This document shows positions 17,101 to 25,319 of a DNA stretch of 64,000 bases, piece after piece. How positions within the stretch are numbered: position 1 is the first letter of the stretch; each line of letters begins with the position of its first letter. Both the position numbers and the translations under genes were made by a program. The stretch covers positions 36,497-100,496 of the forward strand of contig NZ_CALIZP010000032.1 in the NCBI RefSeq assembly GCF_938028825.1, in the 5' to 3' direction. The DNA is from an uncultured Cardiobacterium sp. GTDB taxonomy: Bacteria; Pseudomonadota; Gammaproteobacteria; Cardiobacteriales; Cardiobacteriaceae. The notes beneath the pieces were generated by a model. The model saw nothing but the letters and a program-made list of their open reading frames with translations. It was not told the origin of the DNA and searched no databases.

Positions 17101-17718
17101 TTACTTCAAGGCGGCAATCATCGCCGCAAAGCCTTGCAGCAGGGTATCGAGCGACATGGTGGCGCATTGCGCGTCTTTGCCGTTTTTCACCGCCATTTGC
17201 TGCGGCAGGTAGGGGATATGGACGAAACCGGCAGGAACCGCCTGACCGTGGAGGGCGAGATAGTGCAGCAGGCCGTAGAGCAGGTGGTTGCAGACGTAAG
17301 TGCCCGCCGAATTGGAAACGCTGGCCGGGATGCCCTGCGCCTTGATGTTCGCCACCATTTTCTTGATCGGCAGCGTAGCCCAGTAGGCGACCGGGCCGCC
17401 GGCGACGATGGGTTCGTCAATCGGCTGGTTGCCCTTGTTGTCGGGAATGCGGAAGTCGTCGATATTGATGCCGACGCGTTCCACCGTGATGTCCGGGCGG
17501 CCGCCCGCCTGACCGATGGCGATGACGGCATCGGGCTGCACTTCTTCAATCGCCGCCTGCACGGCTTTCAGTGCCTCAAAACGCACCACCGGAATCTCCC
17601 GCGCAATGACGTCATAACCATTTATGGTCTTACCCTGCAAGCCTTTGGCGACTTCCAGTGCGGGATTTACCGATTCGCCATCAAAAGGCTGAAAGCCGGT
17701 AATCAACAGTTTTTTCAT
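17101..17718 (-). CDS. pcp: Pyroglutamyl-peptidase I
   Basis: The 205-residue protein starts LLITGFQPFDGESVNPA and has the catalytic triad Glu80, Cys143 (GTYVCNHLLYG) and His167 (FVHIPYLP), spaced as in known pyroglutamyl peptidases. It removes N-terminal 5-oxoproline from peptides in the cytoplasm. It is the last gene of an operon with the DUF969 and DUF979 membrane proteins, 13 bases behind the latter. That order is widely conserved and is the reason those two are thought to carry 5-oxoproline. Confidence 0.96.
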   Translation of the reverse strand: MKKLLITGFQPFDGESVNPALEVAKGLQGKTINGYDVIAREIPVVRFEALKAVQAAIEEVQPDAVIAIGQAGGRPDITVERVGINIDDFRIPDNKGNQPIDEPIVAGGPVAYWATLPIKKMVANIKAQGIPASVSNSAGTYVCNHLLYGLLHYLALHGQAVPAGFVHIPYLPQQMAVKNGKDAQCATMSLDTLLQGFAAMIAALK

Positions 17719-17731
17719 CGTTTACTCCAAT

Positions 17732-18820
17732 TTAAAAGCCGAGGAAATACATCAGGAAAATATTGGCGCACAGCAGCAGTAATGCCACCGGGATTTGCGC
17801 CTTGATGACGCCGTATTTATTGTCCATTTCCAATAAAGCGGCGGGGACGATATTGAAGTTGGCCGCCATGGGCGTCATCAATGTGCCGCAATAACCGGCG
17901 AGCATGGCAATGGGGGCCACAATCAGCGGATTGGCATGGTGCAACTGTATCGCCAGCGGAATGCCGATACCCGTCGTCATGACGGCGAAAGCGGCAAAGG
18001 CATTGCCCATGATGACGGTAAAGAAGGCCATGCCGATGCAATAAGAAGCGGCGACGGCGAAGCCGATATGGGTCGGCACGACTTGCGCCACGATATGCGA
18101 GACGATGCCGCCGATGCCCGCCTTGTCGAAAAGCGCGCCGAGGGCGGCAAGCAGTTGCGAGAGGATGGCGGCCCAGCCGATGGCATCGAGCAGGCGGCGG
18201 CCTTCGTGGAAGGATTGCAGCGGCGAGCCACGGGTGATGACCCAGACCAGCACGAGCGACAGCAATGCGGCTACGCCGAAGCCGATGAGCGCGCCGAGGT
18301 CGGTGATGCGCTGCCAGGCGATGAAGAAAGTCAGCACACCGACGCCGAGTACCGGAATGAAGAGCGCGTTGCCGAGCCGGGCGGCGGCCGCCTGTTTGGC
18401 TTCCGCTGCCGCTTCCCGGTAGTCGCCTTTGCCCAGTTGTTTGGCAGCAACGATGACCGCCATGAAGATGACCAGCCAGCCGGCGATTTCCCCGGCGCTG
18501 ACGTGCTGCCTGAATACGGCATCCATATAGCCGGGCAGCAGCGCGCCGCTTTGCGACAGGGGCAAGGCCAAGGCCGCAACCGCTTTGCGCGCCGCCGCAT
18601 AAATATCGGCATGGAAAAAAGCATTGGCAATATGGTCGCAGCCATAAAAAGTAACGGCATAGATTATCCAGAACAATGCCGTGCCGATGCGTTTGGGATT
18701 CTTGCGGTCAAATATCGTCAATACGCCGAATATCAGCAGGTAAATCGCGCAAAAGATATAGACGTAATCCAGGGTGATGAAGCTTTTCAGATGAAGCAGG
18801 GGGATGATTTCTTCTTTCAT
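17732..18820 (-). CDS. DUF979 membrane protein, proposed 5-oxoproline transporter subunit
   Basis: The 362-residue protein is strongly hydrophobic with roughly 9-10 membrane segments. It includes AGYCGTLMTPMAANFNIVPA, a conserved-looking polar loop between helices, and ends MYFLGF. It matches the DUF979 family, which always pairs with DUF969 and often with pcp. Transport of 5-oxoproline is proposed from that linkage, not shown here. The start is ATG 18820 with AGGA upstream; the DUF969 stop is only a few bases away, so the pair is translationally coupled. Confidence 0.85.
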   Translation of the reverse strand: MKEEIIPLLHLKSFITLDYVYIFCAIYLLIFGVLTIFDRKNPKRIGTALFWIIYAVTFYGCDHIANAFFHADIYAAARKAVAALALPLSQSGALLPGYMDAVFRQHVSAGEIAGWLVIFMAVIVAAKQLGKGDYREAAAEAKQAAAARLGNALFIPVLGVGVLTFFIAWQRITDLGALIGFGVAALLSLVLVWVITRGSPLQSFHEGRRLLDAIGWAAILSQLLAALGALFDKAGIGGIVSHIVAQVVPTHIGFAVAASYCIGMAFFTVIMGNAFAAFAVMTTGIGIPLAIQLHHANPLIVAPIAMLAGYCGTLMTPMAANFNIVPAALLEMDNKYGVIKAQIPVALLLLCANIFLMYFLGF

Positions 18821-18824
18821 GACA

Positions 18825-19607
18825 TTATTCCTGGGGCTTCGCGGCAGTTGCATCGGAAATTGCAGCAGAATCAGGCATTACGGTATCGTTTTGTGTGCTT
18901 TGTGCGTTATAGGCGGCGATTTCTTTTTCGATGGATTTATCGAAGAGATAAAAGCGGACAATAGCGAAGAGCAGGGCAATAACGGCCGTCGGCAGGCAAT
19001 AACGCGCCATCGTTGCCAAATCACTGGGCAGATGGTATTGATCAAGCACGCTTTTAATCAGCAGCAAACCGCCGGAGGCGACAAAGAGCAGTTGCCCGAA
19101 GAAATTGCCGTAGTTTTCACTGGCGGCTGCCTGTGCCCGGATACGGTCGAGAATCGCCTGCGAGGCACGGCGGTTTTTCAACGCGGCTGCCTCACCCATC
19201 GGTGCAATGAGCGGGCGGATAAAAGTCGGATGGCCGCCAATCGATACGCCGAGGGCGACAATCAACTGACGCACAAACATATACAGGCTGAATATGCGTC
19301 CGGCTGTAACCGCCTTTAATCTGGATATCAAAATCTCGGCGCGTTCGCGCAAGCCGTAATGCTCGGCGAGACCAATCACCGGCAAGACCAGCACGAATAA
19401 CGACATATAGCGGTTTTTGATAAAGGCATCGCCAATGATGGTCACGATTTCGCGTATGCCCATTTTGGCGGCAAGACCGGTAACGAAACCCGCCACGATT
19501 ACCACCAGCAGGGCATTAAAACGCAGCGCCAGACCGGCCACCATCACCAGAATGCCCGAAAGCACCCATAATTGCTGCGCATCCAGAAAATGTTGGGCAT
19601 TTTCCAT
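18825..19607 (-). CDS. DUF969 membrane protein, proposed 5-oxoproline transporter subunit
   Basis: The 260-residue protein has about six membrane segments and ends in a polar tail of some 40 residues rich in Ala, Ser and Thr. The central SLYMFVRQLIVALGVSIGGH block and the following HPTFIRPLIAPM are characteristic of DUF969. It is first in the operon DUF969-DUF979-pcp. GGAGTTCCTT precedes the ATG at 19607. A strong sigma-70-type promoter lies about 130 bases upstream. The nearby gamma-glutamylcyclotransferase gene on the same strand makes the same compound, which supports the transport role (inference). Confidence 0.85.
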   Translation of the reverse strand: MENAQHFLDAQQLWVLSGILVMVAGLALRFNALLVVIVAGFVTGLAAKMGIREIVTIIGDAFIKNRYMSLFVLVLPVIGLAEHYGLRERAEILISRLKAVTAGRIFSLYMFVRQLIVALGVSIGGHPTFIRPLIAPMGEAAALKNRRASQAILDRIRAQAAASENYGNFFGQLLFVASGGLLLIKSVLDQYHLPSDLATMARYCLPTAVIALLFAIVRFYLFDKSIEKEIAAYNAQSTQNDTVMPDSAAISDATAAKPQE

Positions 19608-19737
19608 AAGGAACTCCTGAGTCGGAAAAGAAAAAAAGATATTGTGCCCATAGGGGCATAAAAGCGGTTGCGTGATGGGTGGCTACCTCCTGCAAGGATA
19701 CGCCGGTGCGGGCGGCGTGGTGTGGAATTGGTGTGGA

Positions 19738-19766
19738 AATATGCGCTTTTATTACAAAATTGTCAA
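19738..19766 (-). promoter_or_regulatory. Predicted sigma-70 promoter for DUF969-DUF979-pcp
   Basis: On the minus strand TTGACA (19766-19761), a 17-base spacer, then CATATT (19743-19738). It is the best promoter match in the 313-base gap between the cyclotransferase gene and DUF969. The rest of that gap shows no gene; the short readings there lack ribosome sites. Confidence 0.7.
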
Positions 19767-19920
19767 TGTTTTTGTGGAAATACGCATAAAACCCGGCGGG
19801 TTTCTGCATTTTCTTGGGGAGTTTCCCGTCTTTTGGGTGAAAAAAAGCGCCATCTGCCTTGCTTATGCAGAAAAAAACCGCTGTTGCGGCGCACAGGGGC
19901 GAAATTCGGCGGCAGCAGCA

Positions 19921-20364
19921 TTAGCTGCGCACGGCGCTGCGCAAAATATTCACGTCAAAACCGAAATCGCGGTAGCCGGTTTCACAGATTTCCACATAAT
20001 GCGCGGCGGGCTGCCCGTGCGGCATGCCGCCCACCATCACGTACAGGAACACCTCGGCGGGCGATTCGCCGCCGCTTGCGTTTTGCAGCATGACCGGCAT
20101 CGTGACCTTCCCGTACAAATCGGGAAACGCCTCATAGACATCGAGCGCTTGTTCGTCGGCAGTGCTGACTGCCCAGATGCCGAGCGGCACCACGCCGCCC
20201 GCCTGCGCCTCGATGGTCAGCATCGCATCGCCCGGCCTGCCGCGATAATGCAGGGCGTAGCCGGTGAGCAACGCGTGGCCGACGCGCACCGCCTGCGGAC
20301 AACGCTGCTTCATTTCGGCGATGTGCAAATTGCTGCCGTATGCCGCATAGAGTTTCTGCTTCAT
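19921..20364 (-). CDS. Gamma-glutamylcyclotransferase-like protein
   Basis: The 147-residue protein has the GGCT fold signature: YGSNL at 9-13 near the start, AVSTADEQALDVYE with the likely catalytic Glu78, and Y-rich core strands. Enzymes of this family release 5-oxoproline from gamma-glutamyl amines or peptides. It lies upstream of the DUF969-DUF979-pcp operon on the same strand but with its own unit, separated by a promoter. Together they would produce and move 5-oxoproline. The exact substrate cannot be read from sequence. Confidence 0.82.
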   Translation of the reverse strand: MKQKLYAAYGSNLHIAEMKQRCPQAVRVGHALLTGYALHYRGRPGDAMLTIEAQAGGVVPLGIWAVSTADEQALDVYEAFPDLYGKVTMPVMLQNASGGESPAEVFLYVMVGGMPHGQPAAHYVEICETGYRDFGFDVNILRSAVRS

Positions 20365-20450
20365 GATTTTTGTGCCTTTTATCGGTTAAACAAGCGGCGC
20401 AAAGTATAGCTTTATGCACTGTTATTCATGGCGGATGCTTCATGCACGAT

Positions 20451-20479
20451 AAAAAAGCCCTCGCTTATGGGCGAGGGCT
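20451..20479 (-). terminator. Strong minus-strand terminator with no gene close before it
   Basis: AGCCCTCGC and GCGAGGGCT (20471-20479 and 20456-20464) form a 9-bp stem with a 6-base loop. The minus strand continues with six T. The nearest upstream minus-strand gene stops at 20818, some 340 bases away. Confidence 0.85.
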
Positions 20480-20665
20480 GAACAAATCGCGTCAGTGACC
20501 GCATGCGGCAATGACGCCGCTTGATGGCAGCTTGCCGGGAGGAAGGATTGCCGTCTGCCCGGCGTCGTGCGTGGCGCGGTGTGATGTGTTGCGGGGCGGT
20601 CAGGCGATAGCAGGGGCGGTTCGCCGGGCCTTTATTGAGTGATGCGAGGTATGGGCGGCGGCGGT

Positions 20666-20714
20666 AATAGTCGTTCCAAATGGAACTGACACGATGTTGG
20701 CCCGCCTCGCCGTA
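20666..20714 (+). repeat. Correia-like element, truncated copy D
   Basis: ATAGTCGTTCCAAATGGAAC, then TGACACGATGTTGG and CCCGCCTCGCCGTA match the left half of the copies at 28861 and 55779. The second half is missing. Confidence 0.75.
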
Positions 20715-20817
20715 GTCGCCCACCGCATGGTCTGCCTGGTGCGCGACGGGGAAACGTTGCTGTCCGGCGGCAACGCGGTTTGGCAGGTGGCGGTACGGCA
20801 GGGATTACAGGGTCTTG

Positions 20818-21225
20818 CTAATAGTTGAGGGTGGTTTGCCGCTGCCAGCCATGCGCCTGCCAGTAGGCGTTGCCGCCGGTGTTGTCGCCGAGGACGAGCA
20901 GGCGCATTTTGCCGATGCCGCGACAGCGCAGTTGTTCTTCAACGCGTTGCAGCAGGCGGCGGCCGATGTGTTGTCCCCGATAGGCGGCGGCGACGCAGAG
21001 GTGGTAAAGCGTCGCGCGGCGGCCGTCTTCGCCGCAAAGCAGCGTGGCGATGAGGCACCCGCCATCCAGCACGACGCCGCTCAGTTGCGGGTTGCGGTCA
21101 AGAAAGGCGGCGAGCGCGCCCGGTTCGTCGGCGGCGTCCAGCGCGAGGCCGTCCGTGCCGCGCCACAGGGCAAGGGCGGCGGGGATGTCCGCCTTCTGCA
21201 TGGCGCGGCAGTGGTAGTCAGCCAT
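20818..21225 (-). CDS. GNAT-family N-acetyltransferase
   Basis: The 135-residue protein has the GNAT core: LYHLCVAAAYRGQHIGRRLL, which contains the acetyl-CoA loop (RGQHIG), then LLVLGDNTGGNAYWQAHGW near the end. The acceptor is unknown. The ATG at 21225 overlaps the stop of the upstream hydrolase gene by 8 bases (ATGGCTGA), so the two are coupled. A longer reading into the hydrolase gene is not a real start. Confidence 0.82.
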   Translation of the reverse strand: MADYHCRAMQKADIPAALALWRGTDGLALDAADEPGALAAFLDRNPQLSGVVLDGGCLIATLLCGEDGRRATLYHLCVAAAYRGQHIGRRLLQRVEEQLRCRGIGKMRLLVLGDNTGGNAYWQAHGWQRQTTLNY

Positions 21226-21916
21226 GCAGCACGGCATCCAGTTCGGCGCGGCTGATCGGGCCGTAAGGGGTGTGGCGGGTTTTGCCCGCGAGTTCCATGC
21301 GGTAGCGGACGAAGTCGGCCTCATCCTCAATCATCAGGAAGGGGTTGCCGGCAAGCTGTTCGCCGAGGGTGCCCGTTTCCGCGATGCCGTAGTGGTGGCC
21401 GACATGCAGGCGGGTTTCCGGCGGCAGGGCTTTCAGTTTTTGCAGGCTGTGGTAGAGGGCATGCGGGTCGCTGCCGCTGAGGTCGGCGCGGCCGCAGCCG
21501 TAAATGAAGAGGGTGTCGCCGGTGATGAGGTCGCCGCCGATGCGGTAGCAGCAACTGCCGGGGGTGTGGCCGGGGGTTTTGATGACGCCGATGTCGGTGT
21601 CGGCGAAGGTGATGGCGTCGCCGTCGCTGAGGAGGATGGCGTCTTCGGGGCAGTCCGGCCAGTGCGGGTATTCGTCTTCGCTGATGAAGAGGCTGACGCG
21701 CTCGCCGTAGAGTTCGGGCACGGCGTTGACGTGGTCGTGGTGGCTGTGGGTGATGAGGATGCCGGTGAGGGTGAGGTTCTCTTCGGCGAGGACTTCGCGG
21801 ATGCCTTCGGCGTCCCAGGCGGGATCGACCACGAATGCCTCGTTGCGCTTGCGGTCGGCGAGGATGTGGATGAAGTTGTCGTGGTCTTCGACGATGAGGG
21901 TGATGATGTCGTACAT
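21218..21916 (-). CDS. MBL-fold hydrolase, glyoxalase II-like
   Basis: The 232-residue protein has the metallo-beta-lactamase motif THSHHDH at 56-62, PGHTPGS, and GDTLFIYGCGR, which together bind two metals. GDTLF plus CGR is the usual pattern of hydroxyacylglutathione hydrolases (glyoxalase II) and their relatives. It probably hydrolyses a thioester in the cytoplasm, perhaps S-lactoylglutathione. The C-terminal glutathione-binding part is only partly like GloB, so I leave the symbol blank. It overlaps the GNAT gene and follows smpB with an 18-base gap. Confidence 0.82.
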   Translation of the reverse strand: MYDIITLIVEDHDNFIHILADRKRNEAFVVDPAWDAEGIREVLAEENLTLTGILITHSHHDHVNAVPELYGERVSLFISEDEYPHWPDCPEDAILLSDGDAITFADTDIGVIKTPGHTPGSCCYRIGGDLITGDTLFIYGCGRADLSGSDPHALYHSLQKLKALPPETRLHVGHHYGIAETGTLGEQLAGNPFLMIEDEADFVRYRMELAGKTRHTPYGPISRAELDAVLHG

Positions 21917-21934
21917 GGCGGTTCCCGATGATTT

Positions 21935-22405
21935 TTAATGGATTTTCATGAGGCGCTCTTTTTGCCGCGACCAGTCGCGGTCTTTTTCGCTGGCGCGTTT
22001 GTCGAAGGCTTTTTTGCCTTTGGCGATGGCGAGGTTGACTTTGACGTAGCCGTTTTTCCAGTAGAGGTTGACGGGGATGAGGGTGTAGCCGTCGCGCTGC
22101 GCCGCGCCGATGAGTTTGGCGATTTCGCGGCCGTGCAGCAGCAGTTTGCGCGTGCGCGAAGGGTCGGCGATGACATGGGTGGAAGCGGCAGGCAGCGGGG
22201 TGATGTAGGCGCCGAAGAGGTAGATTTCCCGGTCTTTGACGAGGATGTGGCTTTCCTTGATTTGCACGCGCCCGGCGCGCAGGGCTTTCACTTCCCAGCC
22301 CATCAGGGCGATACCCGCTTCAAAATGTTCTTCGAGGAAGTAGTCGTGGAAGGCTTTGCGGTTGGTGATGATGTTGTTGTCGTGTTCTTTGCTTTTTTTG
22401 CTCAT
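21935..22405 (-). CDS. smpB: SsrA-binding protein SmpB
   Basis: The 156-residue protein has the SmpB pattern: [33 protein letters not shown], the RKLLLH block, and a basic C-terminal tail ([21 protein letters not shown] region). SmpB delivers tmRNA to stalled ribosomes for trans-translation. It is divergent from ratA, sharing a 40-base intergenic region, as in many gammaproteobacteria. The ssrA gene itself was not found in this window. Confidence 0.97.
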   Translation of the reverse strand: MSKKSKEHDNNIITNRKAFHDYFLEEHFEAGIALMGWEVKALRAGRVQIKESHILVKDREIYLFGAYITPLPAASTHVIADPSRTRKLLLHGREIAKLIGAAQRDGYTLIPVNLYWKNGYVKVNLAIAKGKKAFDKRASEKDRDWSRQKERLMKIH

Positions 22406-22445
22406 GGGGTAGAATGCCGCGTCGTTATTGAGTTGGGGACGTATT

Positions 22446-22886
22446 GTGCCACAAATACACAGGTCAAAAAGGCTGCCCTATTCGCCCGCGCAGATGTTCG
22501 ATTTGGTCGCCGATGTCACGCGTTATCCGGAATTTTTGCCGTGGTGTGCCGAGGGGCGGCAGGTAAGCCGCACCGACAACGAGCTGGTCGGGCAGATCAC
22601 CGCACAGAAGGGCACGTTCAGGAAATCGTTCACGACGCGCAACCGCTTCGACTACCCCAACTGGATGGATATTGCCCTGGTTGAAGGCCCCTTCCGCCAT
22701 CTGCGCGGCCGCTGGGAGTTCCGCCCGCTGGATAACGGCGGCTGCGAGGTGCATTACATGATGGATTTTGAGGTGCCTTTCCTGCTTGCGCCGATTTTCG
22801 GCGGGCTGATGGAATATATGACGAACACGATGGTGGACGCCTTTGCCCGCCGCGCGGAAGAGGTCTATGGGCACCATCCGCGTTGA
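22446..22886 (+). CDS. ratA: RatA / Coq10-family protein (START-like)
   Basis: The 146-residue protein is a START-domain protein of the RatA/Coq10 group: [23 protein letters not shown] at the start, then [19 protein letters not shown]. coli RatA was reported to block 70S assembly, while Coq10 relatives bind ubiquinone; either role is possible. I use the GTG at 22446 (GGGGA upstream) rather than a TTG six codons earlier. It overlaps the next gene by 20 bases. Together with divergent smpB this is the usual arrangement. Confidence 0.9.
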   Translation: MPQIHRSKRLPYSPAQMFDLVADVTRYPEFLPWCAEGRQVSRTDNELVGQITAQKGTFRKSFTTRNRFDYPNWMDIALVEGPFRHLRGRWEFRPLDNGGCEVHYMMDFEVPFLLAPIFGGLMEYMTNTMVDAFARRAEEVYGHHPR

Positions 22887-23145
22887 AGTCGCCTACGCCG
22901 AGCCCGACCGGCAGAAAATCATCCCCCTGATCATGAACGAGGGCGCGACACTGCAACAGGCGGTGGAGCGCTCCGGCATGGTGCGTTTCTTCCCGCATCT
23001 GGACATCGGCAAGGCGGATTTTGGCGTGTTCAGCCTGCCGCGCCCGCGCGATTATGTACTGCGCGACGGCGACCGCGTCGAGATTTACCGCCCGCTGATT
23101 GCCGACCCGAAGGAAATGCGGCGGCAGCGGGCGAGAAAGCATTAG
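22867..23145 (+). CDS. rnfH: RnfH-family (RatB, UPF0125) protein
   Basis: The 92-residue protein has a ubiquitin-like layout: [18 protein letters not shown] at the start, VERSGM in the middle, then DYVLRDGDRVEIYRPLIADP, the signature of this family, and a basic tail. The function is not established. It is the second gene after ratA, overlapping it by 20 bases, the standard pairing. Confidence 0.92.
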   Translation: MGTIRVEVAYAEPDRQKIIPLIMNEGATLQQAVERSGMVRFFPHLDIGKADFGVFSLPRPRDYVLRDGDRVEIYRPLIADPKEMRRQRARKH

Positions 23146-23333
23146 GCAGGGTTGTTCTTCGCGCACGATAGGAATGCACAAATGGTGTAAATATACGCTG
23201 CGCCCAACTTTATGGAAAAAGCGTCCCGAATGGCCGCAGCGGATAGCCTGATAGCAAGCACAAAACCGCGCATGCCGGATGTGCCAAACCCTTAGAACGT
23301 GTTCATAGTCTCTGTTGTAAACCATCCCCCTGT

Positions 23334-24440
23334 TCAGAAGCGGTAGCCGACGGAGATGGCACCGAAGCTCGAGCTTTTTGCCAGCGGGCTTTTGAATTCG
23401 CGGCTGCGCCAGTTGACGGTGTAGCTGATGCGGAAGTTTTTGTGGTTATACGCCGCGCCGAGGGCGAGGTCTTGCACGAAGGGGCGGCGTTTGACGCGGT
23501 GGCTGTCTTTCCAGGTGTTGCCGTCAAGGAAGATGTTGTGCGCCATGTAGCGGGCGTCGTAGCCGAGGTAGGTCATCCAGCCGTGGCCGTCGGTGTATTC
23601 GAAGTAGCCGCTGCCGGGAATGGCGGGGCGGACGCGCACCGGCTGCGTCTGCCAGCGCAGGTTGGCCGGGGTGAGGTCGATGGTGAAGCCGGCATTGGCA
23701 TAGGTGTAGATGTTGCCGAGGGTCACACCGCCGTGCGGGGTAAAGCGGGCGTGCAGGTTCTTGCCGATGTCGGCGGTGTACCGGCCCGGCCAGGAGCGCT
23801 CCCAGGAGAGGATGACGCCGGGTTCGTCGCGCAATTGGTACTTCCAGCCATGCGGCTGGTAGTCGGCGTGGATGAGGCGGTGGAATTTGTCCTGGATGAA
23901 TTCGCCCTGCGCCGAGGGGCCGACCCAGCCGAGGGTGAGTTCGACGTCGTCCATGTGGCGGCCGGTGATGGTGCTGACGCCCGCCGAGCCGTAGAGGAAG
24001 GCGGCATAGGGGCGGTCGCGCACGTCGAGGGTGCTGCGGTCGATGTCGCTCGGGGTGTAGAGGTTGTGGCCGAAGGAGAGGTAGGTGCTGGTGGTTTTGT
24101 TGGCATTGAAGGTCGGCACGAGGCGGTCGATCCAGTCGGCGTAGAAGGGCTGTTCCGCGCCGACGTTGAACCAGGTGAGGCGCAGGCCGTTGGTGTAGTC
24201 GCGGTCGTAGCCGCTGCCGAATTTGTCGTTTTCGATGTTGATGGTGAGGAAGCGGTCGTTGCCGTTCAGGATGTGTCCCGGCACGCGTTCGACCAGCGGC
24301 TCGGCAGGCTTTTCGATGGTGAGTTCGGGGGTGTCAAGGATGACGTCTTCTTTTTTGGGGGTGAAGAGCTGCCCCCACCGGTTTGTCTCTTCGGCGTGGG
24401 CGGCAGCAGTGAACAGCAGAATCAGGAACAGGTAGCGCAT
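23334..24440 (-). CDS. LpxR-family lipid A deacylase
   Basis: The 368-residue protein has a signal peptide (MRYLFLILLFTAAAHA). The mature part is an outer-membrane barrel of the LpxR/DUF2219 type: INIENDKFGSGYDRDYTNGL (with the active-site N, D, D region), RPYAAFLYGS, and a C-terminal aromatic residue (GYRF). LpxR removes the 3'-acyloxyacyl chain of lipid A in Salmonella. The ATG at 24440 begins the signal peptide; the in-frame stretch before it crosses the rpmH promoter. It takes the place where dnaA often stands next to rpmH. Confidence 0.88.
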   Translation of the reverse strand: MRYLFLILLFTAAAHAEETNRWGQLFTPKKEDVILDTPELTIEKPAEPLVERVPGHILNGNDRFLTINIENDKFGSGYDRDYTNGLRLTWFNVGAEQPFYADWIDRLVPTFNANKTTSTYLSFGHNLYTPSDIDRSTLDVRDRPYAAFLYGSAGVSTITGRHMDDVELTLGWVGPSAQGEFIQDKFHRLIHADYQPHGWKYQLRDEPGVILSWERSWPGRYTADIGKNLHARFTPHGGVTLGNIYTYANAGFTIDLTPANLRWQTQPVRVRPAIPGSGYFEYTDGHGWMTYLGYDARYMAHNIFLDGNTWKDSHRVKRRPFVQDLALGAAYNHKNFRISYTVNWRSREFKSPLAKSSSFGAISVGYRF

Positions 24441-24508
24441 GGGTTTCGGGATGATTTGTGAGGATGCGGTAATGTAACGCAATCGCCCCGCGCGCGGTAG
24501 CCCCGTCG

Positions 24509-24537
24509 TTGACTTTATATAGGGTCGCCCGTATGAT
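24509..24537 (+). promoter_or_regulatory. Strong sigma-70 promoter for rpmH-rnpA-yidD-yidC-mnmE
   Basis: TTGACT (24509-24514), 17-base spacer, TATGAT (24532-24537), about 35 bases before the rpmH start. No DnaA-box cluster is obvious between it and lpxR. Confidence 0.85.
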
Positions 24538-24572
24538 TGCGCGCTTTGAATTTTCCCGATGGAGTCCCTGAA

Positions 24573-24710
24573 ATGTCGAAAAGAACGTTCCAACCGAGCA
24601 ATATTTCCCGCAAGCGTACGCACGGTTTCCGCGCCCGCATGGCCACCAAAAACGGCCGCAAAATCCTCAGCCGCCGCCGTGCCAAAGGACGTTATCGTCT
24701 GACCGTCTGA
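24573..24710 (+). CDS. rpmH: Ribosomal protein bL34
   Basis: A 45-residue, very basic protein, [19 protein letters not shown]..., reads from ATG 24573 to TGA 24708-24710. GGAG lies 12 bases upstream. Length and sequence are standard for bL34 of the large ribosomal subunit. It is first in the rpmH-rnpA-yidD-yidC-mnmE operon and follows a strong promoter. Confidence 0.97.
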   Translation: MSKRTFQPSNISRKRTHGFRARMATKNGRKILSRRRAKGRYRLTV

Positions 24711-24729
24711 TGACGCGGGTCGTCGCGCC

Positions 24730-25080
24730 GTGAACGCATCTTTTCCCCGCACGGCAAGGCTGACACAGCGCCGCGAATACGACCACGTTTTTCAAGCCCC
24801 TGAACGCAAAAGCAGCGACCGCTGCTTTACCGTTTTGGGGCGTTCTTGTTTACAGGGCGGGTCGGCACGCCTCGGACTGGTCGTCGCCAAGCGGCAAATC
24901 CGCCGCGCCCACGAGCGCAACCGCGTCAAGCGGCTGGTGCGCGAAACCTTCCGCCAACTGCCGCAACGCGGGGAGAGTGCGCTGGATATTGTCGTCATCG
25001 CGCGGGCGGCGGCACAGGACGCCGATAACGCCGCCCTGTGCCGCACCTTGCGCCACCACTTTCAGCGGATTTTTCCATGA
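24730..25080 (+). CDS. rnpA: Ribonuclease P protein component
   Basis: The 116-residue basic protein has the RNR motif in [18 protein letters not shown], which contacts the RNA subunit, and the central FTVLG region that binds pre-tRNA leaders. It helps RnpB RNA cut the 5' leader of tRNA precursors. The start is GTG at 24730, 19 bases after rpmH. It overlaps yidD by four bases (ATGA). Confidence 0.96.
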   Translation: MNASFPRTARLTQRREYDHVFQAPERKSSDRCFTVLGRSCLQGGSARLGLVVAKRQIRRAHERNRVKRLVRETFRQLPQRGESALDIVVIARAAAQDADNAALCRTLRHHFQRIFP

Positions 25081-25319
25081 AACGGCTGCTTATCGCCCTT
25101 ATCCGCCTCTACCGCCGCACCCTCAGCCCCTTCATCGGGCAACAATGCCGCTTCGAGCCGACCTGCTCGCACTACGGCGAAGAAGCGATTGCCAGACACG
25201 GTGCCTGGCGCGGCACATTACTGACCCTCTGGCGCATCCTGCGTTGCGGCCCGTGGTGCAAAGGCGGCTACGACCCCGTACCTGACACATTCCTGGTGAA
25301 GCATGAAAAACAACCCTAA
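25077..25319 (+). CDS. yidD: Membrane protein insertion efficiency factor YidD
   Basis: The 80-residue protein has a short N-terminal amphipathic segment ([18 protein letters not shown]) and the family hallmark [15 protein letters not shown] followed by [13 protein letters not shown]. It assists YidC in membrane insertion and is peripheral on the inner membrane. The ATG overlaps the rnpA stop; the gene overlaps yidC by 17 bases. An upstream in-frame start inside rnpA is not needed. Confidence 0.95.
   Translation: MKRLLIALIRLYRRTLSPFIGQQCRFEPTCSHYGEEAIARHGAWRGTLLTLWRILRCGPWCKGGYDPVPDTFLVKHEKQP

Larger units (their letters stand above)
20365..20817. other. 453-base gene-poor gap
   Basis: This stretch holds a minus-strand terminator at its left end and a truncated Correia-like element at 20666-20714. 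Between them is GC-rich sequence with several short self-complementary stretches but no reading frame with a start, ribosome site and recognisable product. A plus-strand reading from the repeat (about 40 codons, ending at 20827) is not supported. A small structured RNA ending at the terminator is possible but I cannot name one. Confidence 0.5.

Noticed and set aside
20480..20817. tmRNA, 6S RNA or SRP RNA in the gap near smpB
   Set aside because: None of the conserved parts (CCA-ended T-arm with tag sequence, 6S central bubble, or the SRP GGAAG tetraloop region) could be placed.
23146..23333. IS end near TTAGAACGTGTTCATAG at 23292
   Set aside because: The word looks like some insertion sequence ends, but there is no partner end or transposase, so it is not annotated.
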